Origin: Cryptosporangium minutisporangium
GTDB lineage: Bacteria; Actinomycetota; Actinomycetes; Mycobacteriales; Cryptosporangiaceae
Direction: 5' to 3'
Assembly: GCF_039536245.1 (NCBI RefSeq)
Contig: NZ_BAAAYN010000011.1
Location: 217,417-281,416 of the forward strand
Length of the DNA stretch: 64,000 nucleotides
The position numbers and the translations under genes were made by a program. Position 1 is the stretch's first letter. Each line of letters opens with the position of its first letter. This document shows, one piece after another, positions 11,684-19,174 of the stretch. The notes beneath the pieces are model-generated. The model had not been told where the DNA came from and made no database searches. It saw only the letters and a list, made by a program, of their open reading frames with translations.

Positions 11684-12466
11684 TCACAGGTTCGCGTCGG
11701 CCGTGGCGCGGGAGAGTCCGAGGTCGCCGGACCGGCCGGTGGTGATCAGCTCGACGACCTGGCCCACCGAGGTGTCCGCCGCTCGCACCTCGGCCGCGAT
11801 CCGGCCCAGGTAGAGCGCGTCGATCCGGTCGGCGACCTCGATGACGTCGTTCATGTTGTGCGAGATCAGGACGACGCCGAGGCCGCGGTCCGCCAGGCGC
11901 CGCACCAGGTCGAGGACCTGTCGCGTCTGCGCGACGCCGAGCGCGGCCGTCGGCTCGTCGAGGATGACGATCCGGGAGTTCCAGAGCACGGCCTTGGCGA
12001 TCGCCACCGTCTGCCGCTGCCCGCCGGAGAGGCTGCTCACCGGCTGGCGCACGGACTTCACCGTGCGGACCGACAGGCTGGCCAGCACCCGCCTGGCCTG
12101 GGCTTCCATCGCGCCCTCGTCGAGCGTCCGGAGGCGGGTCTTGGACTCGCGTCCGAGGAACATGTTCTGGACGATGTCGAGGTTGTCGGCGAGCGCCAGA
12201 TCCTGGTAGACGATCTCGATGCCGAGCGCGGCGGCGTCCCGCGGACTGCTCAGCGTCACCGGGTTGCCCTCGAACCGGAACTCACCGGAGTCGACGTGGT
12301 GGATGCCCGCGATGCACTTGATGATCGTCGACTTGCCAGCCCCGTTGTCGCCGACGAGGGCGGTCACCTCGCCGGCGTGTACCGAGAGGTCGATGTCGTG
12401 CAGGACTTGGACCGGGCCGAAGCTCTTGTTGACCTTGCGTAACTCGAGAATGGGGGTGTCGGCCAC
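11684..12466 (-). CDS. Xylose-type ABC transporter ATP-binding protein, single cassette
   Basis: This 260-residue ATPase carries one complete cassette: Walker A GDNGAGKSTIIKCI, signature LSGGQRQTVAIAKAV, Walker B with VILDEPTAALG and the switch His in VLISHNMNDV. Proteobacterial XylG has two fused cassettes; here only one is encoded, so two copies would be needed per transporter. The GTG at 12466 has a perfect GGAGG 6 bases upstream, so I prefer it over the upstream ATG at 12499. The stop lies directly before the permease start. Confidence 0.9.
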   Translation of the reverse strand: MADTPILELRKVNKSFGPVQVLHDIDLSVHAGEVTALVGDNGAGKSTIIKCIAGIHHVDSGEFRFEGNPVTLSSPRDAAALGIEIVYQDLALADNLDIVQNMFLGRESKTRLRTLDEGAMEAQARRVLASLSVRTVKSVRQPVSSLSGGQRQTVAIAKAVLWNSRIVILDEPTAALGVAQTRQVLDLVRRLADRGLGVVLISHNMNDVIEVADRIDALYLGRIAAEVRAADTSVGQVVELITTGRSGDLGLSRATADANL

Positions 12467-12535
12467 GAGACCTCCTTCGGGCGGGACGACTGGGCGCACC
12501 GGTGGGTGGGTCCTCCACCCACCGGTGCGAGGGGG

Positions 12536-13630
12536 TCAGACGACGCCGGCCTCGGTGCAGAGCGCGGCGTACTTGCCGGTGCACAGCTGGGCCTTGGTGA
12601 CGAAGCCGTCGGCGACGACGTCCTTCACCGTCTCCTTGGTGATCGGCTTCGGGGTGAGCAGCAGCGACGGGACGTCCCGCTTGCCCTGGTCGTCGCGGAC
12701 GGTGCCGGTGGTCTCCGCCTTCTCGTTCTTCAGCAGCGCGACCGCGAGCTTGACGAGCCCCTCGGCCTCTTCCTTGATCGGCTTGTAGACGGTCATGCAC
12801 TGGTCACCGGCGAGGATGTTCTGCAGGCCGCCGACCGAGGCGTCCTGACCGGTGACCGGCACCCGGAGGCCGTTCTTCTTCAACACGGTGATCGCCGAGT
12901 TGCCGAGCGTGTCGTTGGCGGCGAGGACGCCGTCCACTTTGCCGCCCGCGGCGGTGAGCAGCTGCTCGAAGATCGTGACCGCCTTGGCGGCCTCCCAGTC
13001 CGGCACGCTCTGGTCGCCGACCTTCTTCCAGCCCTCCTTGTACTTCGGGTCCAGCACCGAGTCGTAGCCCTGCTTGAACAGCGTCGCGTTGTTGTCCGTC
13101 GGAGAGCCGTTCAGCTCGATGACCGACGGGTTGGTCTTCTTCGCCGCGGTCAGGCAGTCCACCAAGCCTTGGCCCTGGAGCTCGCCGACCTTCACGTTGT
13201 CGAACGAGACGTAGTAGTCGGCGGAGCCGCCGAGCGTCAGCCGGTCGTAGTCGATCGTCTTCACACCGGCGGCCTTGGCCTTGCTCTCGACCTGGGCGCC
13301 GGTCGCGGAGTCGAGGTTGACGATCGCCAGGATCGACACCCCGTCCTGGATCATCCCGTCCGCGATCGAGACGAACTTGCTCTTGTCGCCGAGCGCGTTC
13401 TGGATGTCGGCCTCGACCCCCGCCTCCTCGAACGCCTTGGTCAATAAGGGTTTGTCGAAGCTTTCCCAGCGGGTCGAGGACTGGGTGTCCGGAAGGATCA
13501 CCCCGACCTTGCCCTTGACCGCCGAGTCGGTGTCGGCCGAGTCCGACGACGAGTCGTCGCTGCCGCATGCCGCGAGGACGAGCGCAGTGACGGCACCGAG
13601 GGCGACCATTCCGAGCCCACGCATACGCAT
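12536..13630 (-). CDS. xylF: D-xylose-type ABC substrate-binding lipoprotein (XylF-like)
   Basis: This 364-residue lipoprotein has a signal ending in lipobox LAAC (Cys at about residue 22) followed by an acidic Ser/Asp linker. The mature part is a type I sugar-binding protein with XylF-like stretches: SADYYVSFDNVKVGELQG, NGSPTDNNATLFKQGY, VLAANDTLGNSAI, VPVTGQDASVGGLQNI and CMTVYKPIKEEA. It heads the transport operon that continues with ATPase, permease and ROK regulator. ATG 13630 is preceded by GGGAG; an ATG two codons later is also possible. Xylose isomerase and xylulokinase genes are not in this window next to it. Confidence 0.9.
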   Translation of the reverse strand: MRMRGLGMVALGAVTALVLAACGSDDSSSDSADTDSAVKGKVGVILPDTQSSTRWESFDKPLLTKAFEEAGVEADIQNALGDKSKFVSIADGMIQDGVSILAIVNLDSATGAQVESKAKAAGVKTIDYDRLTLGGSADYYVSFDNVKVGELQGQGLVDCLTAAKKTNPSVIELNGSPTDNNATLFKQGYDSVLDPKYKEGWKKVGDQSVPDWEAAKAVTIFEQLLTAAGGKVDGVLAANDTLGNSAITVLKKNGLRVPVTGQDASVGGLQNILAGDQCMTVYKPIKEEAEGLVKLAVALLKNEKAETTGTVRDDQGKRDVPSLLLTPKPITKETVKDVVADGFVTKAQLCTGKYAALCTEAGVV

Positions 13631-13784
13631 AGCTCTCCCGCCTTCCCCCTAGAAGGGACTGACGCCGGCCACCGACGCCAGACTTTGTTGTGGCCGGGAA
13701 CATATAGGGGCCGGGTGCTGCCCGTGAAGAGGTCGTTACGGATCCGTTACCGCCGCCGACGCGGACGCACGGCCGGCCACAGCG

Positions 13785-15797
13785 TCACGCGCGGGCGGCG
13801 GTCTCTTCCTCCAATAGCCTGTCGGCTAGGGCGTCGATCGCCCGATCGAGACGAGCGCGGTCGGCCGGATCGGTGGTGTCCCAGTCGTCGAGCTGGGTGT
13901 CCAGCCACCGCCGCCACGCCGCCGTGATCTGCGCGAACGCGTCCGCTCCGGCCTCGGTGAGCGCCAGCCCACCGCCCTCTGCGCGCAGGTGCCCGTCCTG
14001 CACCGCCTGCGCGAAGACCGGCGCGATGACGTCGGGCGGAACCCGGTGGGCGAGCGCGACCTCCTCCAGCGTCGGCGGGCTTCCCTGGCGTCCGCGCAAG
14101 TGGACCTGGCCCACCACCCACGCCTGTCCCGGACTGAGCGCGGTCCCCGACCCAGCGAGGACCGACGGCGCCGCGGTGGGGGCGAGGCGCCGGATCAGCT
14201 GCGCCACGGTGCGCTCCAGCTGCCGGTCGGCGTCCGCGGTGTCGGGGGTTCCGAAACCCTCGCCGACGTCGGTCGCCCCGGCCCGCGCGGTGTCCCGCAA
14301 CGGCACCTGCTTGAGGAAGAGCGAGACCAGGAACCCGACGATCGCGATCGGCACCACCCAGGTGAAGACGTGGTTGATCGCCTCGGCGTACGCGGTGACG
14401 AACGGCTCGGCCTGCGCTGCCGGGAGATCGTGCAGCGCCGCCGGGTCGGTGACCACAGCGCTCGACACCCCCGGCGACCCCGCGAACGCACCGGTGAGCT
14501 CGGCGGACAGCTGGTTGGAGTAGAGCGTCCCGAACACCGCGGTACCGACCGCGCTGCCGACCGTCCGGAAGAACGTGACGCCCGCCGTCGCGGTCCCGAG
14601 GTCACCGTAGGCGACGGTGTTCTGCACCGCGATCGTGAGCACCTGCATCGCCAGGCCCAGCCCGGCGCCGAGCACGAACATGTAGAGCGATTCCAGCGCG
14701 ACGCCGGTGTGCTGGTTCATCGTCGACATGAGGAACAGGCCCACCGCCATCACCGCGGTACCGGCGATCGGGAACGCCTTGTACTTGCCGGTTCGGCTGA
14801 TCACCGAGCCGCTGACCATCGACATGATCAGCAGGCCGGCCATCAGCGGCAGCGTGCGGAAGCCGGAGCCGGTCGCCGAGACACCGTCGACGTACTGCAG
14901 GTAGGAGGGCAGGAACGTCATCGCGCCGAGCATCGCGAACCCGACGACGAAGCTGAGCACCGAGCACACCGTGAACACCGGGTTAGCGAAGAGCCGCAGC
15001 GGCAGCATCGGCTCGGCGGCGTTCTTCTCGGCGAAGGCGAACAACACGAGGAACGCGGCCGCGCAGCCGAACATGCCGAGGATCACCGGCGAGGTCCACC
15101 CGTACTCGTCCCCACCCCACTCCAGCGCCAGGATCAGCGAGACGACGCCGAGCGTCACCAGCACGATGCCCAGGTAGTCGATGAGCGGTTTGGTCGCGAT
15201 CGTCACCGAGGGGATCGTCCTGGCCGCCATCACGACCATCACGACCGCCACCGGCAGGTTGACGTAGAAGCACCAGCGCCAGGACAGGTGGTCGGTGAAC
15301 AGCCCGCCGAGCGTCGGGCCCAGCACCGTGGTCAGACCGAACACCGCACCGAGCGCACCCTGGTACCGGCCGCGGTCGCGCAGCGGGATGACGTCGGCGA
15401 TCAGCGCCTGCGCCGTCACCATCAGGCCGCCGCCACCGATGCCCTGGATCGCGCGGCCGATGATGAGCAGCGTCATGTTGTGCGCTACCCCGGCCACCGC
15501 CGACCCGAGCACGAACAGGATCGCGGAGAGCTGGAAGATCACCTTCCGGCCGAACAGGTCACCGAACTTGCCGACCAGCACCGACGCGACGGCCTCGGTG
15601 AGCATGTAGGCGGTGACCACCCAGGCCATGTGCCCGGCCCCACCGAGGTCGGCGACGATCGTGGGCAGCGCCGAGGAGACGATCGTCTGGTCGAGCGCCG
15701 CCAGCAGCATGCCGAGCAGGATCGTGGTGAAGACCAGGTTCATCTGGGTGCGCGACATCGTCGGGGGCCGGCCCGTCGCGACGTCACCCGCGGTCAC
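13785..15797 (-). CDS. DHA2-family multidrug exporter fused to a C-terminal winged-helix (MarR-like) domain
   Basis: This 670-residue protein has about 14 membrane helices in the first 490 residues and belongs to the EmrB/QacA (DHA2) drug:proton antiporters. It shows the motif LDQTIVSSALPTIVADL, motif A GKFGDLFGRKVIFQ and motif C-type GLTTVLGPTLGGLFTDHLSW. The last 150 residues are soluble and unlike the transporter: GQAWVVGQVHLRGRQGSPP, LEEVALAHRVPPDVIAPVF, then a wing-like GHLRAEGGGLALTEAGADAF and a helical tail, a pattern typical of MarR winged helices. It starts at GTG 15797; an ATG at 15758 would also keep all helices. The divergent exporter at 16069 shares its upstream region. Export of a toxic compound is inferred from the family. 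Confidence 0.88.
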   Translation of the reverse strand: MTAGDVATGRPPTMSRTQMNLVFTTILLGMLLAALDQTIVSSALPTIVADLGGAGHMAWVVTAYMLTEAVASVLVGKFGDLFGRKVIFQLSAILFVLGSAVAGVAHNMTLLIIGRAIQGIGGGGLMVTAQALIADVIPLRDRGRYQGALGAVFGLTTVLGPTLGGLFTDHLSWRWCFYVNLPVAVVMVVMAARTIPSVTIATKPLIDYLGIVLVTLGVVSLILALEWGGDEYGWTSPVILGMFGCAAAFLVLFAFAEKNAAEPMLPLRLFANPVFTVCSVLSFVVGFAMLGAMTFLPSYLQYVDGVSATGSGFRTLPLMAGLLIMSMVSGSVISRTGKYKAFPIAGTAVMAVGLFLMSTMNQHTGVALESLYMFVLGAGLGLAMQVLTIAVQNTVAYGDLGTATAGVTFFRTVGSAVGTAVFGTLYSNQLSAELTGAFAGSPGVSSAVVTDPAALHDLPAAQAEPFVTAYAEAINHVFTWVVPIAIVGFLVSLFLKQVPLRDTARAGATDVGEGFGTPDTADADRQLERTVAQLIRRLAPTAAPSVLAGSGTALSPGQAWVVGQVHLRGRQGSPPTLEEVALAHRVPPDVIAPVFAQAVQDGHLRAEGGGLALTEAGADAFAQITAAWRRWLDTQLDDWDTTDPADRARLDRAIDALADRLLEEETAARA

Positions 15798-15918
15798 GCG
15801 ACCGAGACCTGTCTGTTAAGCCGCATAAGTCCCGTATAGCACGTTCCTTGATCACGCGTTTCCCGCCGCACCGAACAGTGATGCGGAGCCTCCGGGTCGG
15901 GCACGTCACACGGTTTAT

Positions 15919-15937
15919 AAGTTGCTGCAAGCAACTT
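15919..15937. promoter_or_regulatory. Palindromic operator between divergent DHA2 exporter genes
   Basis: AAGTTGC, a 5-base spacer and GCAACTT make a perfect inverted repeat at 15919-15937. A further AAGTTGC half-site occurs at 15946-15952. TTGC...GCAA dyads are typical MarR-family targets and some TetR sites look similar. It lies about 120-130 bp from both start codons in a 271-bp divergent gap, which otherwise holds no gene that I can see. The cognate regulator is not evident nearby. Confidence 0.55.
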
Positions 15938-16068
15938 CTGCGATAAAGTTGCATGCGTCAAGGACATAACGCTGGGCCGCTCGACACCGGGGCCCGCGCT
16001 TGGCGGACACGAGCCGCAGGGCCGTCCGCCCGGAGAGGGAGCGCTGCGCTCCAACTGAGGGGACACGC

Positions 16069-17868
16069 ATGACGACCGCTACCGAGGCGAGGCCCGCCGC
16101 CGGAGCATCACCGACCGCGGGGCCGATGTCGCACCGCGAGATCCTCGAGGCCCTGACCGGTCTCCTGCTGGGCATGTTCGTGGCGATCCTGTCGTCGACG
16201 ATCGTCACCAACGCCCTCCCGACGATCCTCACCGACCTGAACGGCGGCGAGTCCGCCTACACCTGGGTGGTCACCAGCACGCTGCTCGCCACCACCGCCA
16301 CCACCCCGATCTGGGGCAAGCTCGCGGATCTGACGAGCAAGAAGACGCTGGTGCAGATCGCGCTGGTCATCTACGTCGCCGGGTCGGCCCTCGCCGGGCT
16401 CTCGCAGAACATCGGCGAGCTGATCGCCGCCCGAACGATCCAGGGCATCGGAGTCGGCGGTCTGACCGCGCTCGCCCAGGTCATCATGGCGGCGATGATC
16501 GCGCCGCGGGAGCGCGGCCGGTACTCGGGCTACCTCGGTGCGGTGTTCGCGGTCGCCACGGTCAGCGGGCCGCTGATCGGCGGCGTCATCGTCGACACGT
16601 CCTGGCTCGGCTGGCGCTGGTGCTTTTACGTCGGTGTTCCGGTCGCGGCGCTCGCGCTGGTCGTCCTGCAGAAGACGCTGCACCTGCCGGTCGTCAAGCG
16701 GAAGGTCAAGATCGACTACCTCGGCGCCACGCTGGTCACGGCGGCGGTCTCGCTGCTGCTGATCTGGGTCTCGCTCGGCGGCAACGAGTTCGCCTGGGCC
16801 TCCTGGCAGACCGCGCTGATGGTGCCCGGCGCCCTCGTCCTCGGGCTGCTGTTCGTCCTGGTCGAGTCGCGGGCGAGTGAGCCGATCATCCCGCTCGCGC
16901 TGTTCCGGAACCGCACGGTCACGCTCGCCACCGTCGCCAGCCTCTTCGTCGGCGTCGCGATGTTCGGCGCGAGCGTGTTCCTCAGCCAGTACTTCCAGAT
17001 CGCCCGGGGCAACTCCCCCACCGCGTCCGGGTTGATGACGCTGCCGATGATCGGCGGGCTGTTCCTCGCGTCCACGCTCTCCGGGAAGATCATCACCGCG
17101 ACCGGGAAGTGGAAGCGGTTCCTGGTGGCCGGCGCGTTCCTGGTCACCGTCGGCTTCGCGCTGATGGGAACGGCCCGGGCCGACACCCCGTACTGGCACC
17201 TGGCGCTCTTCATGGCGCTGATCGGCGTCGGTCTCGGCATGACGATGCAGAACCTGGTGCTGGCCGTGCAGAACACGGTGAAGGTCAGCGAGCTGGGCAC
17301 GTCGAGCTCCACGGTGGCGTTCTTCCGGAGCCTGGGCGGCGCGGTCGGCGTCTCGGCACTCGGTGCGGTGCTCGGCCACAAGGTCACCGACTACCTGGCC
17401 GAGGGCTTCCGGGCGATCGGCGTGACGTCGACCGGCGGGGACAGCGGCAGCCTGCCCGACCTGGACGCGCTGCCGGCCCCGGTCCGGACGGTCGTGATGG
17501 ACGCCTACGGCCACGCGGCCGGCGACGTCTTCCTGGTCGCCGCCCCGTTCGCGCTGCTCGCGTTCGTCGCGGTGCTGTTCATCCGGGAGGTCGCACTGCG
17601 CACCAGCAACGCGGAGCCGGTTCCGGCCCCCACCCCGGCGGCTCCGGCCGCCGCGAGCGAGGTCGAGAACGGGGCGGACCCGGCGCCGGTACGGGCTCCG
17701 ATCGTCGCCGACGAGCCGCGACCCGTGGGCGTCGCCGCCGCTCCGGCTCCGGCGGCGGTGAGCACGCTTCCGCGGCGGACCTCTCGTCGGCCCGGTCGGC
17801 ACGAGGCCGGACGGCACGAGGCGACCCGGCGCGGGGCCCGGCGCAAGGCCGAGCACGACCGCCCGTAG
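16069..17868 (+). CDS. DHA2-family multidrug exporter with long basic C-terminal tail
   Basis: This 599-residue EmrB/QacA-type antiporter has about 14 helices. Motifs include LSSTIVTNALPTILTDL, WGKLADLTSKKTLVQ, GLTALAQVIMAAMIAPRERG and SGPLIGGVIVDTSWLGWRW. After the last helix (about residue 510) comes a Pro/Ala-rich linker and a strongly basic tail rich in Arg and His. The ATG at 16069 has GAGGGGA upstream, so the longer open reading is not needed. It is clearly paralogous to the exporter at 61769-63382, sharing DTSWLGWRW and KIDYLGA. Divergent from the other exporter, it may be controlled by the same operator. Confidence 0.92.
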   Translation: MTTATEARPAAGASPTAGPMSHREILEALTGLLLGMFVAILSSTIVTNALPTILTDLNGGESAYTWVVTSTLLATTATTPIWGKLADLTSKKTLVQIALVIYVAGSALAGLSQNIGELIAARTIQGIGVGGLTALAQVIMAAMIAPRERGRYSGYLGAVFAVATVSGPLIGGVIVDTSWLGWRWCFYVGVPVAALALVVLQKTLHLPVVKRKVKIDYLGATLVTAAVSLLLIWVSLGGNEFAWASWQTALMVPGALVLGLLFVLVESRASEPIIPLALFRNRTVTLATVASLFVGVAMFGASVFLSQYFQIARGNSPTASGLMTLPMIGGLFLASTLSGKIITATGKWKRFLVAGAFLVTVGFALMGTARADTPYWHLALFMALIGVGLGMTMQNLVLAVQNTVKVSELGTSSSTVAFFRSLGGAVGVSALGAVLGHKVTDYLAEGFRAIGVTSTGGDSGSLPDLDALPAPVRTVVMDAYGHAAGDVFLVAAPFALLAFVAVLFIREVALRTSNAEPVPAPTPAAPAAASEVENGADPAPVRAPIVADEPRPVGVAAAPAPAAVSTLPRRTSRRPGRHEAGRHEATRRGARRKAEHDRP

Positions 17869-17935
17869 GAGGGCCGGGCGCCGATACGGCGCCGGACGCT
17901 TCCGGTGCCGTGCCGGGCGTCGAGAGCAAGCAGTG

Positions 17936-17965
17936 AAGGCCGGCCCCGCACGCGGGGTCGGCCTT
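17936..17965 (+). terminator. Strong hairpin after the DHA2 exporter gene
   Basis: A 13-bp stem (17936-17948 with 17953-17965, one G-U pair) encloses the tetraloop CACG, about 70 bp after the exporter stop. There is no T-run, as is common for actinobacterial terminators. Confidence 0.7.
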
Positions 17966-18004
17966 CGCGGTGCGAAACCACCGGACTGTGGATACCCTCC
18001 GGCA

Positions 18005-19174
18005 ATGGCACGCTCGTATGACCTGGTCCTGTTCGGCGCCACCGGCTTCACCGGCGGCCTGACCGCGGAGTACCTCGCCGCCTCCGCGTCCGCGGGCCTC
18101 CGGTGGGCCCTCGCCGGGCGGAACATGACAAAGCTCGCCGCGGTGCGCGACCGGCTCGGTCCGGCCGGGGCGGAACTCGAACTGCTACCGGCGGACGTGA
18201 CGGACGCGGCGTCGCTGCGCGCGGTCGCCGAGTCGACGCGGGTGGTGGCCAGCACCGTCGGCCCCTACGTCCGGTACGGCGAGCCGCTGGTGGCGGCGTG
18301 TGCGGCGGCCGGGACCGACTACACCGACCTCACTGGTGAGCCCCGCTTCGTCGACGAGATGTACCTGCGCCACCACGAGACCGCGCTGCGCACTGGGGCC
18401 CGGCTGGTGCACGCCTGCGGGTTCGACTCCATCCCGGCCGACCTCGGTGCGTACTTCACCGTCGGGCAGTTACCGGAGGGTGTCCCGCTGCAGGTGGAGA
18501 GCTTCCTGCAGGCATCCGGGCGACCGTCGGCCGGGACCGTGCACTCGCTGGTCGAAGCCGTCGGCGACCTGCCTGCGGCCCAACGCGCGTTCCGCGAACG
18601 ACGACGCCGCGAGAGCCGGGGGAACGGCCGTCGGGTGCACCTCACCGGTCCGCTGCCCCGCACGCACCCGGTGAGCGTCTGGACGGTGCCGCTGCCGACA
18701 CTCGACCCGCAGGTCGTCGCGCGCTCGGCGACGGCACTCGACCGCTACGGCCCGGACTTCCGCTACGCGCAGTACCTGGCGCTCCCCTCCCCGGTGCACG
18801 CGGCGGCGGTGGTCGCCGGTACCGGCGCGCTGGTCGCCGCCGCGCAGGTTCCGGCGCTGCGCAAGCGAATCCTGGAGCGCTGGACGTCCGGCGAGGGACC
18901 GACCGAGGAGCAGCGGGAGGCCGGCTGGTTCTCGCTCCGGTTCACCGGCGTCGGCGGCGGGCAGCGGGTGCTCACCGAGGTCCGCGGCGATCGTGACCCG
19001 GGGTACGCGTCCACCGCGGTCATGCTGGCCGAGGCGACGCTCTGCCTGGCGACCGACACGCTGCCGGAGACCGCCGGTCAGGTCACCACCGCGGTGGCGA
19101 TGGGTGACCGGCTGGTGGAGCGGCTGGACGCCGCGGGCATCACGTTCCGCGTCCGTGGGCGGTGGCAGGACTGA
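18005..19174 (+). CDS. Saccharopine dehydrogenase-fold NAD(P)-binding protein (trans-acting enoyl reductase family)
   Basis: This 389-residue protein starts with a Rossmann motif (YDLVLFGATGFTGGLTAEYL) and has the arrangement of the actinobacterial saccharopine-dehydrogenase-like reductases, of which mycobacterial trans-acting enoyl reductase is the known example. Further stretches are VVASTVGPYVRYGEPLVAA, TDLTGEPRFVDEM and CGFDSIPADLGAYFT. The ATG at 18005 directly precedes the Rossmann strand. The reaction is unknown; the relatives reduce lipid or polyketide intermediates. Its 3' end overlaps the convergent sensor kinase gene by 35 bp. Confidence 0.85.
   Translation: MARSYDLVLFGATGFTGGLTAEYLAASASAGLRWALAGRNMTKLAAVRDRLGPAGAELELLPADVTDAASLRAVAESTRVVASTVGPYVRYGEPLVAACAAAGTDYTDLTGEPRFVDEMYLRHHETALRTGARLVHACGFDSIPADLGAYFTVGQLPEGVPLQVESFLQASGRPSAGTVHSLVEAVGDLPAAQRAFRERRRRESRGNGRRVHLTGPLPRTHPVSVWTVPLPTLDPQVVARSATALDRYGPDFRYAQYLALPSPVHAAAVVAGTGALVAAAQVPALRKRILERWTSGEGPTEEQREAGWFSLRFTGVGGGQRVLTEVRGDRDPGYASTAVMLAEATLCLATDTLPETAGQVTTAVAMGDRLVERLDAAGITFRVRGRWQD

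Noticed and set aside
13731-13752. Direct CGTTAC repeats around GGATCC as an operator of the xylose operon
   Set aside because: Short, over 100 bp from the start codon and not supported by a second copy; too weak to list.
16108-18255. Long minus-strand frame opposite the DHA2 exporter
   Set aside because: Shadow frame without start site or domain.
18005-19174. True saccharopine dehydrogenase of lysine metabolism
   Set aside because: Only the NAD(P)-binding fold matches; the sequence fits the trans-acting enoyl reductase-like group.
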